Source of the DNA: Eleusine coracana subsp. coracana
Lineage: Eukaryota > Streptophyta > Magnoliopsida > Poales > Poaceae
Assembly: GCA_032690845.1 (NCBI GenBank)
Contig: CM064433.1
Span: 39,182,658 to 39,246,657, forward strand
Reading direction: 5' to 3'
Length of the DNA: 64,000 nucleotides
Part shown: in pieces, positions 35,811-45,042 of the stretch
Layout: every line of letters starts with the position of its first letter
Numbering within the stretch: the first letter of the stretch is position 1
Notes under the pieces: generated by a model
Told to the model about the DNA's origin: nothing
Database searches by the model: none
What the model saw: the letters and a program-made list of their open reading frames with translations, nothing else
Translations under genes and position numbers: made by a program

Positions 35811-37092
35811 TAGGGCTGACTATAGGCCAAGGCCCAATCCTAACCCTAACTCAGCCCTATTGATGCATCTAATAGGCCCTATTCTTATCCGATTTATTTC
35901 TGGCCTGCAAAACCCCATCTAGACTAGCCTTTTAATAGAGTGAATCTAATCCTATCCTGACCCATTTCTAGGATCCGGGATGTTGCCGGTCCTGAGGCGG
36001 TGTGGACGGTGCGACCGCACCGGGCCTCTGAAAGTTGAGGGGCCCAGCCAAGATTCAATAATAGAGAAGCGTTGTTGAGTACAAAGAATATAGATTGCTC
36101 TTTTTCCTAAGTAACCAGACGATTATTACCCTAGAGCTTTGATCTCCAGTAGCTCCGTCCAGTAGTCCGCCAATCCGCCATGGCCCTACTCTGTTGTGCT
36201 TCTTTCTTCTGTCCAAGGAAGAAGAAAGCCATGGAAATGGTACTGGATCGGCCTAGTGACTGGGCCGATAGACAGGAGAGAGGGAAAGGCCCATTGGAGA
36301 ATACGTTGATGGATCCCAATTCTACACGGCTGCTCATGCATAATATTACTTGCTCAAAAAAAACTTATTTAATAGATAGAAACAAATATGCTTTATTGAC
36401 TATATTACGAGTATAAACTTTGTATTGTACTTTTGTGTCTACAGAACTCACCACGCCTTCGTTTTTGGTTAGTAATAGGTTGTTCTAGAAATTAATTGAC
36501 AAAAGAACATAAATATTTTTTTTGTTGTAAGTAAAATATTTTTAAGATTTAATATATATTTCATACTGAAATATTTTTAATAATTAATATATATATCATA
36601 AAAAGGGGCCTCCAACACAATTCCGCACTAGGCCTCCAAAATCTCAGGGCCGGGACAGTAGACATTCAGCCTGTTTCTAAAATTTCCAGCAAGGATATTC
36701 CGATATTGATGCTAAGAAATAAATTATATGAAGGAAAAAACTAATCCAAAAAATCACTAAAATTAAAAATAGGAAAAATCAGAGAACACATTATGAATCA
36801 TGACAGTACAACATAAATAACTTTACATCGACAATTACTGAAGGAATAAATCTAAGATCACAAAAAAATATGAAACAAATTCTATTGTCATATTAGCATT
36901 CACTTGGCCACAAATCATATAAACACCAAGAGTACAATATGTCACTAATAATTTAGTTACAAATGCATTGTAAAATGAGTATTCACTGGATAAGTTCATA
37001 TTGCAACGATCATCCACCATCCTCGTACATTTGACCCAATATGTAGGAGGCCCTTTCGGCCCTTGGATTCCTTTGGCCCATTTTCAGGCCTA
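35811..37092. mobile_element. hAT element (1.28 kb) in BAHD copy 5
   Basis: Ends TAGGGCTGACTATAGGCC and, on the other strand, TAGGCCTGAAAATGGGCC match at 14 of 18 positions. The flanking 8 bases are cgcggagg (35803-35810) and cgtggagg (37093-37100), a target duplication with one change. The acyltransferase reading resumes immediately after the right copy. A second element is nested inside. No transposase is seen. Confidence 0.85.
35980..36658. mobile_element. Nested hAT-like element
   Basis: Inverted ends TGTTGCCGGTCCTGAG and CTGTCCCGGCCCTGAG agree at about 12 of 16 positions, resembling the element at 24188-25007. A target duplication is not recognisable, so the exact limits are uncertain. 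Confidence 0.5.
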
Positions 37093-37190
37093 CGTGGAGG
37101 TAGACTCCTGACGAAACGCACCCTGTGCACAACCACTCCACCTCGTCACTGATGACGTTTTTGCTGGCCACCTCCCCAAATTAACAGGAA

Positions 37191-37830
37191 ATATCTCAAG
37201 ATTTATGTTCATGAAAAAAAATCCAATTGTAAATCGGCATCCCAAAACAAAACTCCCGAAAGATCCGCCCTTGCCTCTATAAACTACTTGCTAACTCATT
37301 TCTCAGTCACCAGCAATGCTACTAGGGAGGCTACGTGTTTGACTCTTATATGTAAGTAATGTTTTTAGTCAAGTACTACTATGCAGCTTGAATAAACATG
37401 TAGAGGTCCACACACTTGAATAAGATAGAGGAAAAACATATTTTTTTTATCCCGGTTTGTAAAATGGCCTCAAGTCTGTAATCGTGAAATATCAGTGACA
37501 TGGTCTGTTCTAGACACCCGGAAGCTCAACTCTTGATGTGTACACAACAATGCCATCTGATCAATCAATGTATACTAGTGATCTTTTACATATTAATTTA
37601 TCGTTGCAGTTCCTATCAAGTTCAGTTCAACTTTAGCAAATGTAACTCCCCATAACAATTGATGAGTGAGGTGTTGAGTTTTTTTTTCTACATAATTGGC
37701 CAGCCATGCAAGTTAGTTTTTTGTGTATACAATATTTAATTTGTTGGATTTGTTGTTTTGCTATGGTAGTATGGATCAATTAATAAGTTTATTGTAATAT
37801 TCAAGTTAAAGATGCAATTTTTTACTATGA
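37191..37830. repeat. Dispersed repeat, paralogous to 28200-28860
   Basis: Collinear with the earlier block over about 600 bases. The start (aaatatctcaa, then atgttc, ggcatcccaaaacaaaact, cgaaagatc) also resembles the repeats upstream of the RING-H2 gene at 47.3-49.6 kb. Non-coding. Confidence 0.7.
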
Positions 37831-38314
37831 GACATAGTAACAATAAACCAACTAGACAAAATAATCATAGACAGTGCAGACTTAGGAGACATCACTACGT
37901 GTCATGTAATGCATTAGTAATCATATGTTGTGCGTGATCATTGTAAGAGTTGTCCGTGACAGTTGTCACATATCTTTAATTTCATTTGGTTACTCACCTC
38001 ATCAACACCGAATATAGGTGCTGAGTTGATGGCCAAAATAAGATCAATAGGAACCCAATAGGTGCTCTTATTTCTTATGCAACAATGAAGTTGGCTAGAG
38101 CGTATGACTGTATTTCAAATAATATTTTGAATATCTAATAAATGTACATGTTATAGAGCTATATAGAGCAAATTATATACCATATGCAAACTAGTTTCTG
38201 AAGTTTGGTATGTCAAAGTCTAAGCACAACAAATTATAAGTTCTCCTAGTATAGAAGTAAACTCTTTTTATTTAGTTACATGACGTATGTATTGATTGCA
38301 ATTATATACTTTAA
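37831..38314. other. AT-rich intergenic DNA
   Basis: No gene is recognised. Confidence 0.5.
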
Positions 38315-38343
38315 CTAGCATTTTGCCCGTGCGTTACCACGGG
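38315..38343 (-). mobile_element. Helitron-like 3' terminus (minus strand)
   Basis: On the minus strand the hairpin CCCGTGGTAACGCACGGG is followed by CAAAATG and CTAG, then T. This fits the Helitron 3' end with a stem-loop a few bases before CTAG. The element would extend to the right; its 5' end was not found. Confidence 0.55.
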
Positions 38344-38828
38344 AGTATAGGCATGTTTTACATAAGTATACCATTTTATCAATTATTGACAAATTACAAA
38401 TTAATCAAACAATTTTATAGGCACCTCTCACGTCAAAACATAGTTTATACTACTAGACACGATCAGAAGATAACAAATTCAGATGTGTACTGACAGGCTG
38501 ATACTACGGTCATCTTCCAAGACAAAAGATATGTGTATACAAGATAAGGCTATATACTAATATTGACAACTCTAGCATATGACACTCATATTGTGAATAG
38601 CAAGAAGAAACAATATAATATTCGTGACTAGAGATGCAAGTTTGCTATTTTGCAGGTCAATGGGTCGGCGCAAAATTCTCTTAAATGAACTAAGATCCAC
38701 CTCCACCTTATTAATCTATAAGATCAAATGAACTAGGGGTTTGACCCACTACTACCCAGTGGGTAGCCCACCTACATCCCTATTTGTGACTGCCTAACAA
38801 CATGACCAAAATAGTTCCTGCTATCAGG
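38344..38828. other. Intergenic DNA
   Basis: AT-rich, possibly part of the Helitron-like element. No gene is seen. Confidence 0.4.
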
Positions 38829-38960
38829 TGTAATGTCCCGTCCCTCCGAGACCGGGCCCGTTTACACTTGACAGTTCTCTAGAACCTCAACACTGCCCTC
38901 ACAGACCAATACGAGTCTTTTCTGTGCACTTTATCCTCACTCGTGCACACCCGGGAATAA

Positions 38961-39040
38961 CTTCCCGGTCGGTCACCCATCCTTAAGTTGCTCAAGATCA
39001 AGCACGCTTAACCTCAGAGTTATTTAGAGATGAGCTTCTA
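38961..39040 (-). other. 5S rRNA-like segment in left Cassandra LTR
   Basis: On the minus strand it contains GGTTAAGCGTGCTTGATC and GGATGGGTGACC, closely resembling the box A and box C promoter elements and context of plant 5S rRNA, in the 5S order. The middle part has diverged. Confidence 0.8.
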
Positions 39041-39300
39041 TGAAAGAAGTTACAACTTGTTGTTATGAGTATTCTATTAATTCTATTAAGCCCAGGGTCG
39101 GGATATCACACTCTCACCCTCTTAGAAGACCGACGTCCTCATCGGTCAACCCCAGGCTAGGAATATCCTCTCTTGGTCACGTCCGTGTGCCCAGTGCCAA
39201 TGCATATATGTCATGCTGTGTGGCCACTCTAGGCCCACACCAGCCATACACACCATGCCTGCACAACTGTGATCCCACACGCCCGTGAAACCGTAAGGGT

Positions 39301-39314
39301 CGGCTCTGATACCA
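39301..39314 (-). other. Cassandra primer-binding site
   Basis: TGGTATCAGAGCCG on the minus strand, two bases inside the right LTR. Confidence 0.9.
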
Positions 39315-39446
39315 ACTGTAACGTCCTGTCCCTATGAGACCGGGCCTGCTTATACCTGATAACTCTCTAGAACCTCAAGACTGCCCTCACAGACTAACAC
39401 GAGTCTTTTCTGCGCACTTTGTCCTCACTCGTGCACACCGGAAATA

Positions 39447-39527
39447 ACTTTCTGGTCGGTCACCCATCCTTAAATTGCTCTAGGTTAAGCATGCTTAACC
39501 TCAGAGTTATTTAGAGATGAGCTTCTG
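39447..39527 (-). other. 5S rRNA-like segment in right Cassandra LTR
   Basis: Second copy: GGTTAAGCATGCTTAACC and GGATGGGTGACC on the minus strand. The box A region has more changes than in the left LTR. Confidence 0.8.
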
Positions 39528-39596
39528 AAAAAGAAATTGCAACTTATTGGTATGAGTATTCTATCAATCCTATTAAGCCCTTGCCAGGATATCACA

Positions 39597-39804
39597 TTAG
39601 ACCACCATAAAAGACTAAGGTCACATAAAAGCGTTGACAGGTTATGAAGGAGATGAACAATGGAACCTAGATTCCTCAATTACCCATTTTTGATAGCTTC
39701 ATGGTTCGAGTTTGCTGTCTGAATAGACATTTGATTGCAGGCTCATGGTGTGTAAAAACACCATGTAAATCTATTATGGACTATAATAACTTAACTGTAA
39801 TTGA
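39597..39804. other. Spacer
   Basis: Non-coding DNA between Cassandra and the next element. Confidence 0.5.
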
Positions 39805-40183
39805 CACTACAACAAAAAGACTCAATATCGGCGTTATCTAAAACACTACGATCCAAAAACAAACCGCAGCTACAACTAGAAAGTTATTTATACCGAAGGC
39901 CCACATAACCAATCGCCGCTAATTTTTATTTTAGCAGCAGCCCACATAACCAATCGTCACTATTTTTCATTTTAGCGGCGGCCCATATAACCAACCACCG
40001 CTATTTTTCATTTTAGAGGTGACCCACATAACGAACCTCCGCTATTGTACAGCCAAAGGCGTATCTCGCATGTATAAAAACCGAAACTCTAACCACACCA
40101 CGCACATGTGTCCTACACCTCCCCACTGCGCGCCGCCCTTCCTCCCACTCCTCCCCACACCGCCACTTCTCTCCCCTTCCCCC

Positions 40184-40233
<50 letters not shown>

Positions 40234-40954
40234 ACGCTTGCGAGTGAGTAGCCTCAGCGATGAGCGGCCAGGAAGGGGTCCGGATTCGGAGGCGGCGGGG
40301 GCTTGTGATGGTGCGGGGGCTCACGGCGACCACTCCCCTTCCGCAGCCGCGTCGATGCAGGCTCACGGCAACCACTCCCCTTCCACCGCGGCTACTCCCC
40401 TTCCAGGCGCGGCGGCGGCCAAGGCTCTCCCAGTCCTCCCCCACCCTCTCGTGGTCCCTCCAGGCACGGCGAAGGGGGGGGGGGCGGATCCGGTGCCTCC
40501 CCTCCTCGGACGACGACGCGCGGTGAAGGGGGGTCGGATCCCGCGCCTCCCCTCCTCGAACGGCGGCGCGTGGCGAAGGGGAGGCCTCGATTCGGCCTTC
40601 ACGGCGGCGGATCTGGCCTCATACGGCGGCCTCGTGCGAGTGGCGGCGACCGGGCGGCTGCGGCCTCATGCGCGAGCAGTGGCGAGATCGGGGCCCATCG
40701 ACGCGGTTGCTCAGATGGGCCTAGATGCGGGTTCTTATGCTGGCTTTTTTCTTTTGTTTTTCTAGGTTTGTGGTAGCAGCAGGTGACAATGTCATCCGCC
40801 ACTACAATATAGTTTACAACGGCGAGATATTTGGCTTATAAAAAATTCGCCACAACAAATTTTTATTTTTAGCTGCATTTGCACTGCGGCGGCTTGGTTA
40901 GCTCACCACTATTATGCATATTGGCCCATGCTACAGTACATATCCGTGCTAGTG
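39805..40954. mobile_element. Non-autonomous CACTA-like element with GC-rich cargo
   Basis: Begins CACTACAACAAAAAG and can be closed at CTAGTG (40949-40954), giving CACTA ends. Subterminal repeats with a core like cccacataaccaa..cgccgct occur four times at 39897-40045, and ggcggcttggtta occurs near the right end. A three-base target duplication is not clear. The centre (40100-40760) is GC-rich, includes a CT microsatellite and has long but low-complexity open frames; no transposase is present. Confidence 0.6.
40187..40230. repeat. (CT)22 microsatellite
   Basis: 44 bases of perfect CT repeat inside the CACTA-like element. Confidence 0.95.
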
Positions 40955-41306
40955 CTAAGCTTTGTACGTGAGTCAAGTGTTGCATGTATATGTCCAAGAA
41001 ACAAAGATAAATCGATCTCGTTGACGAGAAGTCCAAGACTATCGGGTTATGTTCGAGGCTGGCGGCATGTGCTTCCCGTGTCCACATCTGAACTTGGATG
41101 CTTCATCCACAACGGCAATACGCGTTGGAAAGAATAGGCATGCACGTTAAAGATGTGGGAAAGGCTGTTTGGCCGCTTCGATCTTCTGATGGATTCCATA
41201 ACTAATATTCAAGTTATACAAAAAAGGAATCGGGCATATTTTGTGATGGAAACAATTTGTTGGAAATTAAGGAAATGGCGAATGGAGGAAGCAGGAAAGC
41301 GCATAA
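40955..41306. other. Intergenic DNA
   Basis: No gene is recognised. Confidence 0.5.
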
Positions 41307-41665
41307 GGGCAGGTACAATGCTACACATAGGCAGTTTTATAGGTGGTCTCATGCATTGACACATAGAATTTTTGATGATGTGGAAGAGAGAGAGAGGGTG
41401 GTGAAAGAAAGATGTGGTTGTTTCACGAAGCAACCATCTCATGCATTAAAATTTATGAGTATGAGACGACTCTTATACTATTGTATCAGTTTTAGTGGTC
41501 TTTTAATATATAAATATTCCTTTTTACATCCATAAATTAAGGAGTCATATAATTAATAGGAAACGACCAAACAATCCACCCATTGTATAAGTTGCCTCAT
41601 AAGTTGTCTTAAGACTACGTGTCATGCATGAGACGACCTACGAGACCGCACCATTGTACTTGCCT
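41307..41665. mobile_element. Harbinger/Tourist-like MITE, copy 1 (359 bp)
   Basis: Ends GGGCAGGTACAATGCT and, read on the other strand, AGGCAAGTACAATGGT form inverted repeats. TAA flanks both sides (41304-41306 and 41666-41668), the three-base duplication of PIF/Harbinger elements. Non-coding. Confidence 0.82.
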
Positions 41666-41668
41666 TAA

Positions 41669-42018
41669 GGTAGGTACAATGCTATACGTAAGCAGTCTCA
41701 TAGCCTGTCTTATGCATTGCCACCTAAGATTTTTTATAATGTGGAAGAGAAAGATGGTGGGGAGAGAAAAAGGTGATTATTTCGTGTAACAACCACATAA
41801 GATTTAAGAGTATGAGACGGCTCTCATACCGTTATATAAGTTCTAGTAGTTTTTTAACCTCTAAATATTTCTTTTTATATCCATAAATTTAGTAGTCATA
41901 TAATTAATATGAGACAACTAATAAGACTATCTATTGTATAATAAGTCATCTCATAACTTATCTTAAGATTACATGTCACGTATGAGACGGCATATGAGAC
42001 GACAGTATTGTGCTTGCA
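41669..42018. mobile_element. Harbinger/Tourist-like MITE, copy 2 (350 bp)
   Basis: Same family as the copy to its left, about 80% similar by eye, and in the same orientation. It starts GGTAGGTACAATGCTA directly after the shared TAA and ends near ...attgtgcttgc. Confidence 0.78.
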
Positions 42019-42370
42019 AACAGATTTTTTTTGGAAGAGGATGGCGTAGGGATTTTTTTTTTTCGAAGAACATTGTTTTCCAAAATCAGAAACAAAAACA
42101 AATTTCATCTGCAATATAACTAAAGCAAAAAAGAGTAAGTCATGTTGAATTGGGCTATTGCTGGTTTGGCCCATTTAGCCCATTGCTACCGAAACTGAAT
42201 CATTTTTTTCCTCACCTTTCGTCTTCCCCGCGCTCTCAACATCAGTTGTCCGCCATGGCCAAAACCCGAAGCTCCAATTCAACACCTGCAATGGACGTGC
42301 ACTATCGAAAACAAGCAAAACAAACTCCTTCGGACTCCTCCATCATTGCCGAATCGGTTTCCATCAAAAA

Positions 42371-42491
42371 TCGAAATTTCGTTTTGATTAGAACTGCAGG
42401 ATCTCGTCGTGTTGTTTCAGAAACTACATGCCTCGAAATTTCGTTTTGATTAGAACTCCAGGATTTCGTGTTGTTCCAGAAATTATTTGCC
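42371..42491. repeat. Tandem duplication of about 60 bp
   Basis: 42371-42432 and 42433-42491 both begin tcgaaatttcgttttgatta and share the rest with small changes. Confidence 0.9.
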
Positions 42492-43068
42492 GCATCGGAC
42501 TCCATGCATGATGTATAGATTTTTTTTTTCTGTTTTCTCCACTCACAGGCCGGATCGGACTCCATGAAATCTACGTGTATGTTTTTCGTTTTATCTACTC
42601 ACAGGGGCGACACCAAAAGAAACGACCGTACTAAACTTATCAAGGAGTAGAGATAGAGATTCCTTCTTTTTATTTTTTACTTCTCTACATTATAAGAATT
42701 GTATTCCTTGTCATGCATGTGTCATCAACAACTAATATACCCGTACCCTCACAGGTCGTTATATCTAATCCTAAACCCATGCATAGTCCGCGCTGATTGG
42801 GTATGGTATCGCCTAATTGGCAGCAAAATGTTGACATCTTAAAGCAGCAGAAATTGGCATTGCTGGATCATGGATCATGGTGGCCTAGCCAGGCACCCGT
42901 GCGCGCGATCATCTAATCTTGTCGAAATATACTAACCTAATTAATTGCATGATAAAAAAAATATTAAAATATTGAACGCGATTAAGGAAGGGGCTGCCCA
43001 TAGCATAGCTAAAGCCGTGCATCTGCTGCTGCCATCAGAGAGTAGCAGCAACGTTTGAACATCTCCAT
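42492..43068. other. Non-coding DNA, 3' flank of BAHD copy 6
   Basis: Contains two more copies of a cggactccatg motif (42499, 42558) and, at 43013-43068, the former C-terminal codons and 3' tail of the acyltransferase. Confidence 0.55.
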
Positions 43069-44367
43069 CTAGCGCCTGAAGAGATTGACGTAGGCATAAA
43101 TGCTCCCATCTCCAGAGAACGACGGCACAAGGAACACGAGTCCCTCCTCCGCCACGTATCCGCGCATGTGGAAGAACGGCGTGCCGGTGCCAAAGTCGAT
43201 CTCGTGGAACTGAAACCCGAGCAGGCTGTACACCTCGATGTCCGGACTCAAGACCATCTTCGCCGCGTTGGCCTTTGGCACCAGCCCCATCTCCTCCACG
43301 GCCCCGGAGCTCGCAAAGTCGATGAACGATCTGAAGTACCGTTCGTCCATGCGCGCCACGGCTCGTGACACGAGCTCTGCGGCGTGGCCCAGCGGCATGC
43401 CGGCGAGCTCCGCCGCTGTGGCGGTCGGCCGGGCCCACAGCACGGCGTTCCCGATGTACTCTCGGGGAATTGGTGGGTCGTGCAGACGTGTGCGCCCGTT
43501 CACGGCGACGCGCATCGTGGTGGTGATCTGGTGACCGGCGAACCTGCGCGCCTTGGTGATGCATCGCCACAGGTGCGCCACCACGCACTTCAGCGTGCTG
43601 TACTGCCGACGTGAGCTAGCAGACGACGCCATCGATTTCAGCTGGGAGATGGACTGCCGGCTGAAACGCACCCTGTGTACCACCACCTCGTCATCACCGG
43701 TGACTTTGCTGCTGCACATCTTCTCAGTCAGATGATGAGGCAGCTTCAACTCGGCGCCACGGTGCTCGAACTCCACACGGGGCGGGTTCCGTGCCGCAAA
43801 GGCTGGCAAAGCCCGATCAATGACTGGGACAGGGTGGATGGGCACGCCACGAATGGCCTGGCCCAAGGCGACCATGGTGGTGGCCATAGCTTGCCCGTCA
43901 GCAACAAGATGGTGCAGCGTGTACCCCACCACGAAGGAGCCGCAAGTGAACCGCGTGACCTGGACCAGCAGCAGCTCCTCGACGCCGTGCCGGCTCGGGT
44001 GCAGGCTCTGCAGTTCAGGCGTCGGCTCCGTCGGCATCATGCTGCTGAGTGAGACATCAGCTGTGGCTTCTACGAGCCGCACGCCGGCGTCGCTGAGGAG
44101 GATGACGCGGTTGCCGGTGGTCGGGTCCACGTCGAGCCGACCGGCCCAGACCCGGCACGCGGCGAGGACCCTGGCGAGCCCGGATTCGAGGGCCGTGGTG
44201 GACGGGGATGGAGGGCGGAAGAAATTCATGGCGGAGATGCGCTGGTCGAAGGTCGCCTTGTCGAACACGGTGAGGGGAACAGCTTCGGGCGGGGTAGATG
44301 GAGCATGTCCGTCGTTGCGGTAGAGGGGCTTGATTGTTTTGGACGAGTGCACGGTGATCTTCATCAT
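43069..44367 (-). CDS. BAHD acyltransferase, hydroxycinnamoyltransferase-like, early stop
   Basis: Intronless, 432 residues from the first of two adjacent ATGs (44367; the second at 44364 fits the family start MKITVHSSK). The enzyme should acylate an amine from hydroxycinnamoyl-CoA in the cytosol. The catalytic motif is HHLVADG (H153, D157) and the structural motif DFGTG; YFRSFIDFASSGAVEE and the other family blocks are intact. It ends NLFRR-stop. After this TAG the same frame continues MEMFKRCCYSLMAAAD..., the conserved C-terminus, to another stop, so about 19 residues have been lost by one nonsense change. Whether the shortened protein folds is unknown. It faces the intact copy at 12045 from the other side of the cluster. 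Confidence 0.85.
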   Translation of the reverse strand: MMKITVHSSKTIKPLYRNDGHAPSTPPEAVPLTVFDKATFDQRISAMNFFRPPSPSTTALESGLARVLAACRVWAGRLDVDPTTGNRVILLSDAGVRLVEATADVSLSSMMPTEPTPELQSLHPSRHGVEELLLVQVTRFTCGSFVVGYTLHHLVADGQAMATTMVALGQAIRGVPIHPVPVIDRALPAFAARNPPRVEFEHRGAELKLPHHLTEKMCSSKVTGDDEVVVHRVRFSRQSISQLKSMASSASSRRQYSTLKCVVAHLWRCITKARRFAGHQITTTMRVAVNGRTRLHDPPIPREYIGNAVLWARPTATAAELAGMPLGHAAELVSRAVARMDERYFRSFIDFASSGAVEEMGLVPKANAAKMVLSPDIEVYSLLGFQFHEIDFGTGTPFFHMRGYVAEEGLVFLVPSFSGDGSIYAYVNLFRR

Positions 44368-44959
44368 CAGGAAGGTTGGAGATCTTTTCTTGAGAGAACC
44401 TCACACGATGCGGTCCCAGAGGTCACTGGTACGGTTTATCAGGAGAGCAAAGGTTCGACACGACGACACCGTACCAGGCGTCCAGGCCAACCCTTATTTG
44501 CCTGCACCCAAACAAATCGAATCCTTCTTATGGAGACGATGGAGTGATGGTAGCTGAGGCATCTAAGGTCAAGCGGCTGTGCTTATCTCCGGCCCCTCTC
44601 TCGTGCTCCGTGACAAAAACATCGATTCGTCACGCGTACTACTAAGTACTGACAGCGCATCCAACAAGAAAGTTATGAATATCAACAACATTAAATCTTA
44701 GAGTCAGCTTTGTTGTTGGAGTGAGAGGGTCGCGTCAGACACCCGTGTGGCCGTGTGGGTAAGATGACGAAAACCATCCTTTTGCTCCTCGGAAAAGGAA
44801 GAAAAAACAACGAAACTACGAATACGACTAAGAACAAAAATCGCCGTAGCTGCAAGACTGTAACTCATGCACACTGAACTGTGCCAATCGTAATCTCAAA
44901 AAAAAACAAAGAACTTTGTCAATGTTTATCTTTCAGCTACTATTATAAAATTTCATCAA
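44368..44959. other. 5' flank of BAHD copy 6
   Basis: No other gene. No clear TATA box could be fixed for the minus-strand gene. Confidence 0.5.
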
Positions 44960-45032
44960 GGGGATGTAGCTCAGATGGTAGAGCGCTCGCTTAGCATGCG
45001 AGAGGTACGGGGATCGATACCCCGCATCTCCA
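44960..45032 (+). tRNA. tRNA-Ala (anticodon AGC)
   Basis: 73 nt folding into a perfect cloverleaf: acceptor stem GGGGATG with CATCTCC, D arm GCTC/GAGC, anticodon stem CTCGC/GCGAG with loop TTAGCAT (anticodon AGC), T arm CGGGG/CCCCG, discriminator A. No intron; CCA is not encoded, as is normal in plants. A CAA motif lies just upstream and a T run follows. Confidence 0.98.
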
Positions 45033-45036
45033 GTTG

Positions 45037-45042
45037 TTTTTT
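45037..45042 (+). terminator. RNA polymerase III terminator of tRNA-Ala
   Basis: Six T residues four bases after the tRNA 3' end. Confidence 0.9.

Larger units (their letters stand above)
34593..37190 (-). pseudogene. BAHD acyltransferase copy 5, in three pieces
   Basis: Minus-strand remnants in the order expected for one gene: 37093-37190 (matches 43657-43740), 35633-35810 (matches the region around 43540-43640 with the HLWRC block), and 34593-34978 (RIYGGASNYIGNV, LWAQPTVTVG, VARMDGQYFRSFVKFARSGT and the 3' tail). The gaps are filled by insertions at 34979-35632 and 35811-37092. The N-terminal half with HXXXD is missing. Many frameshifts are present. Confidence 0.87.
38829..39596 (-). mobile_element. 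Cassandra-type TRIM retrotransposon, complete
   Basis: Two similar LTRs, 38829-39110 and 39317-39596 (TGTAA...ATCACA), enclose only about 206 bases. Next to the right LTR the minus strand reads TGGTATCAGAGCCG (39301-39314), a tRNA-Met primer site. Next to the left LTR lies a purine tract on the minus strand (AAGAGGGTGAGAG). Both LTRs contain sequence related to 5S rRNA. A small LTR element with tRNA-Met priming and 5S-like LTRs is the definition of Cassandra. It encodes no protein and depends on other elements for movement. The flanking five bases (tcagg and ttaga) no longer match well. Confidence 0.9.

Noticed and set aside
40019..40765. 248-codon open frame with a serine/leucine repeat
   Set aside because: Runs through a CT microsatellite and CACTA subterminal repeats; not a gene.
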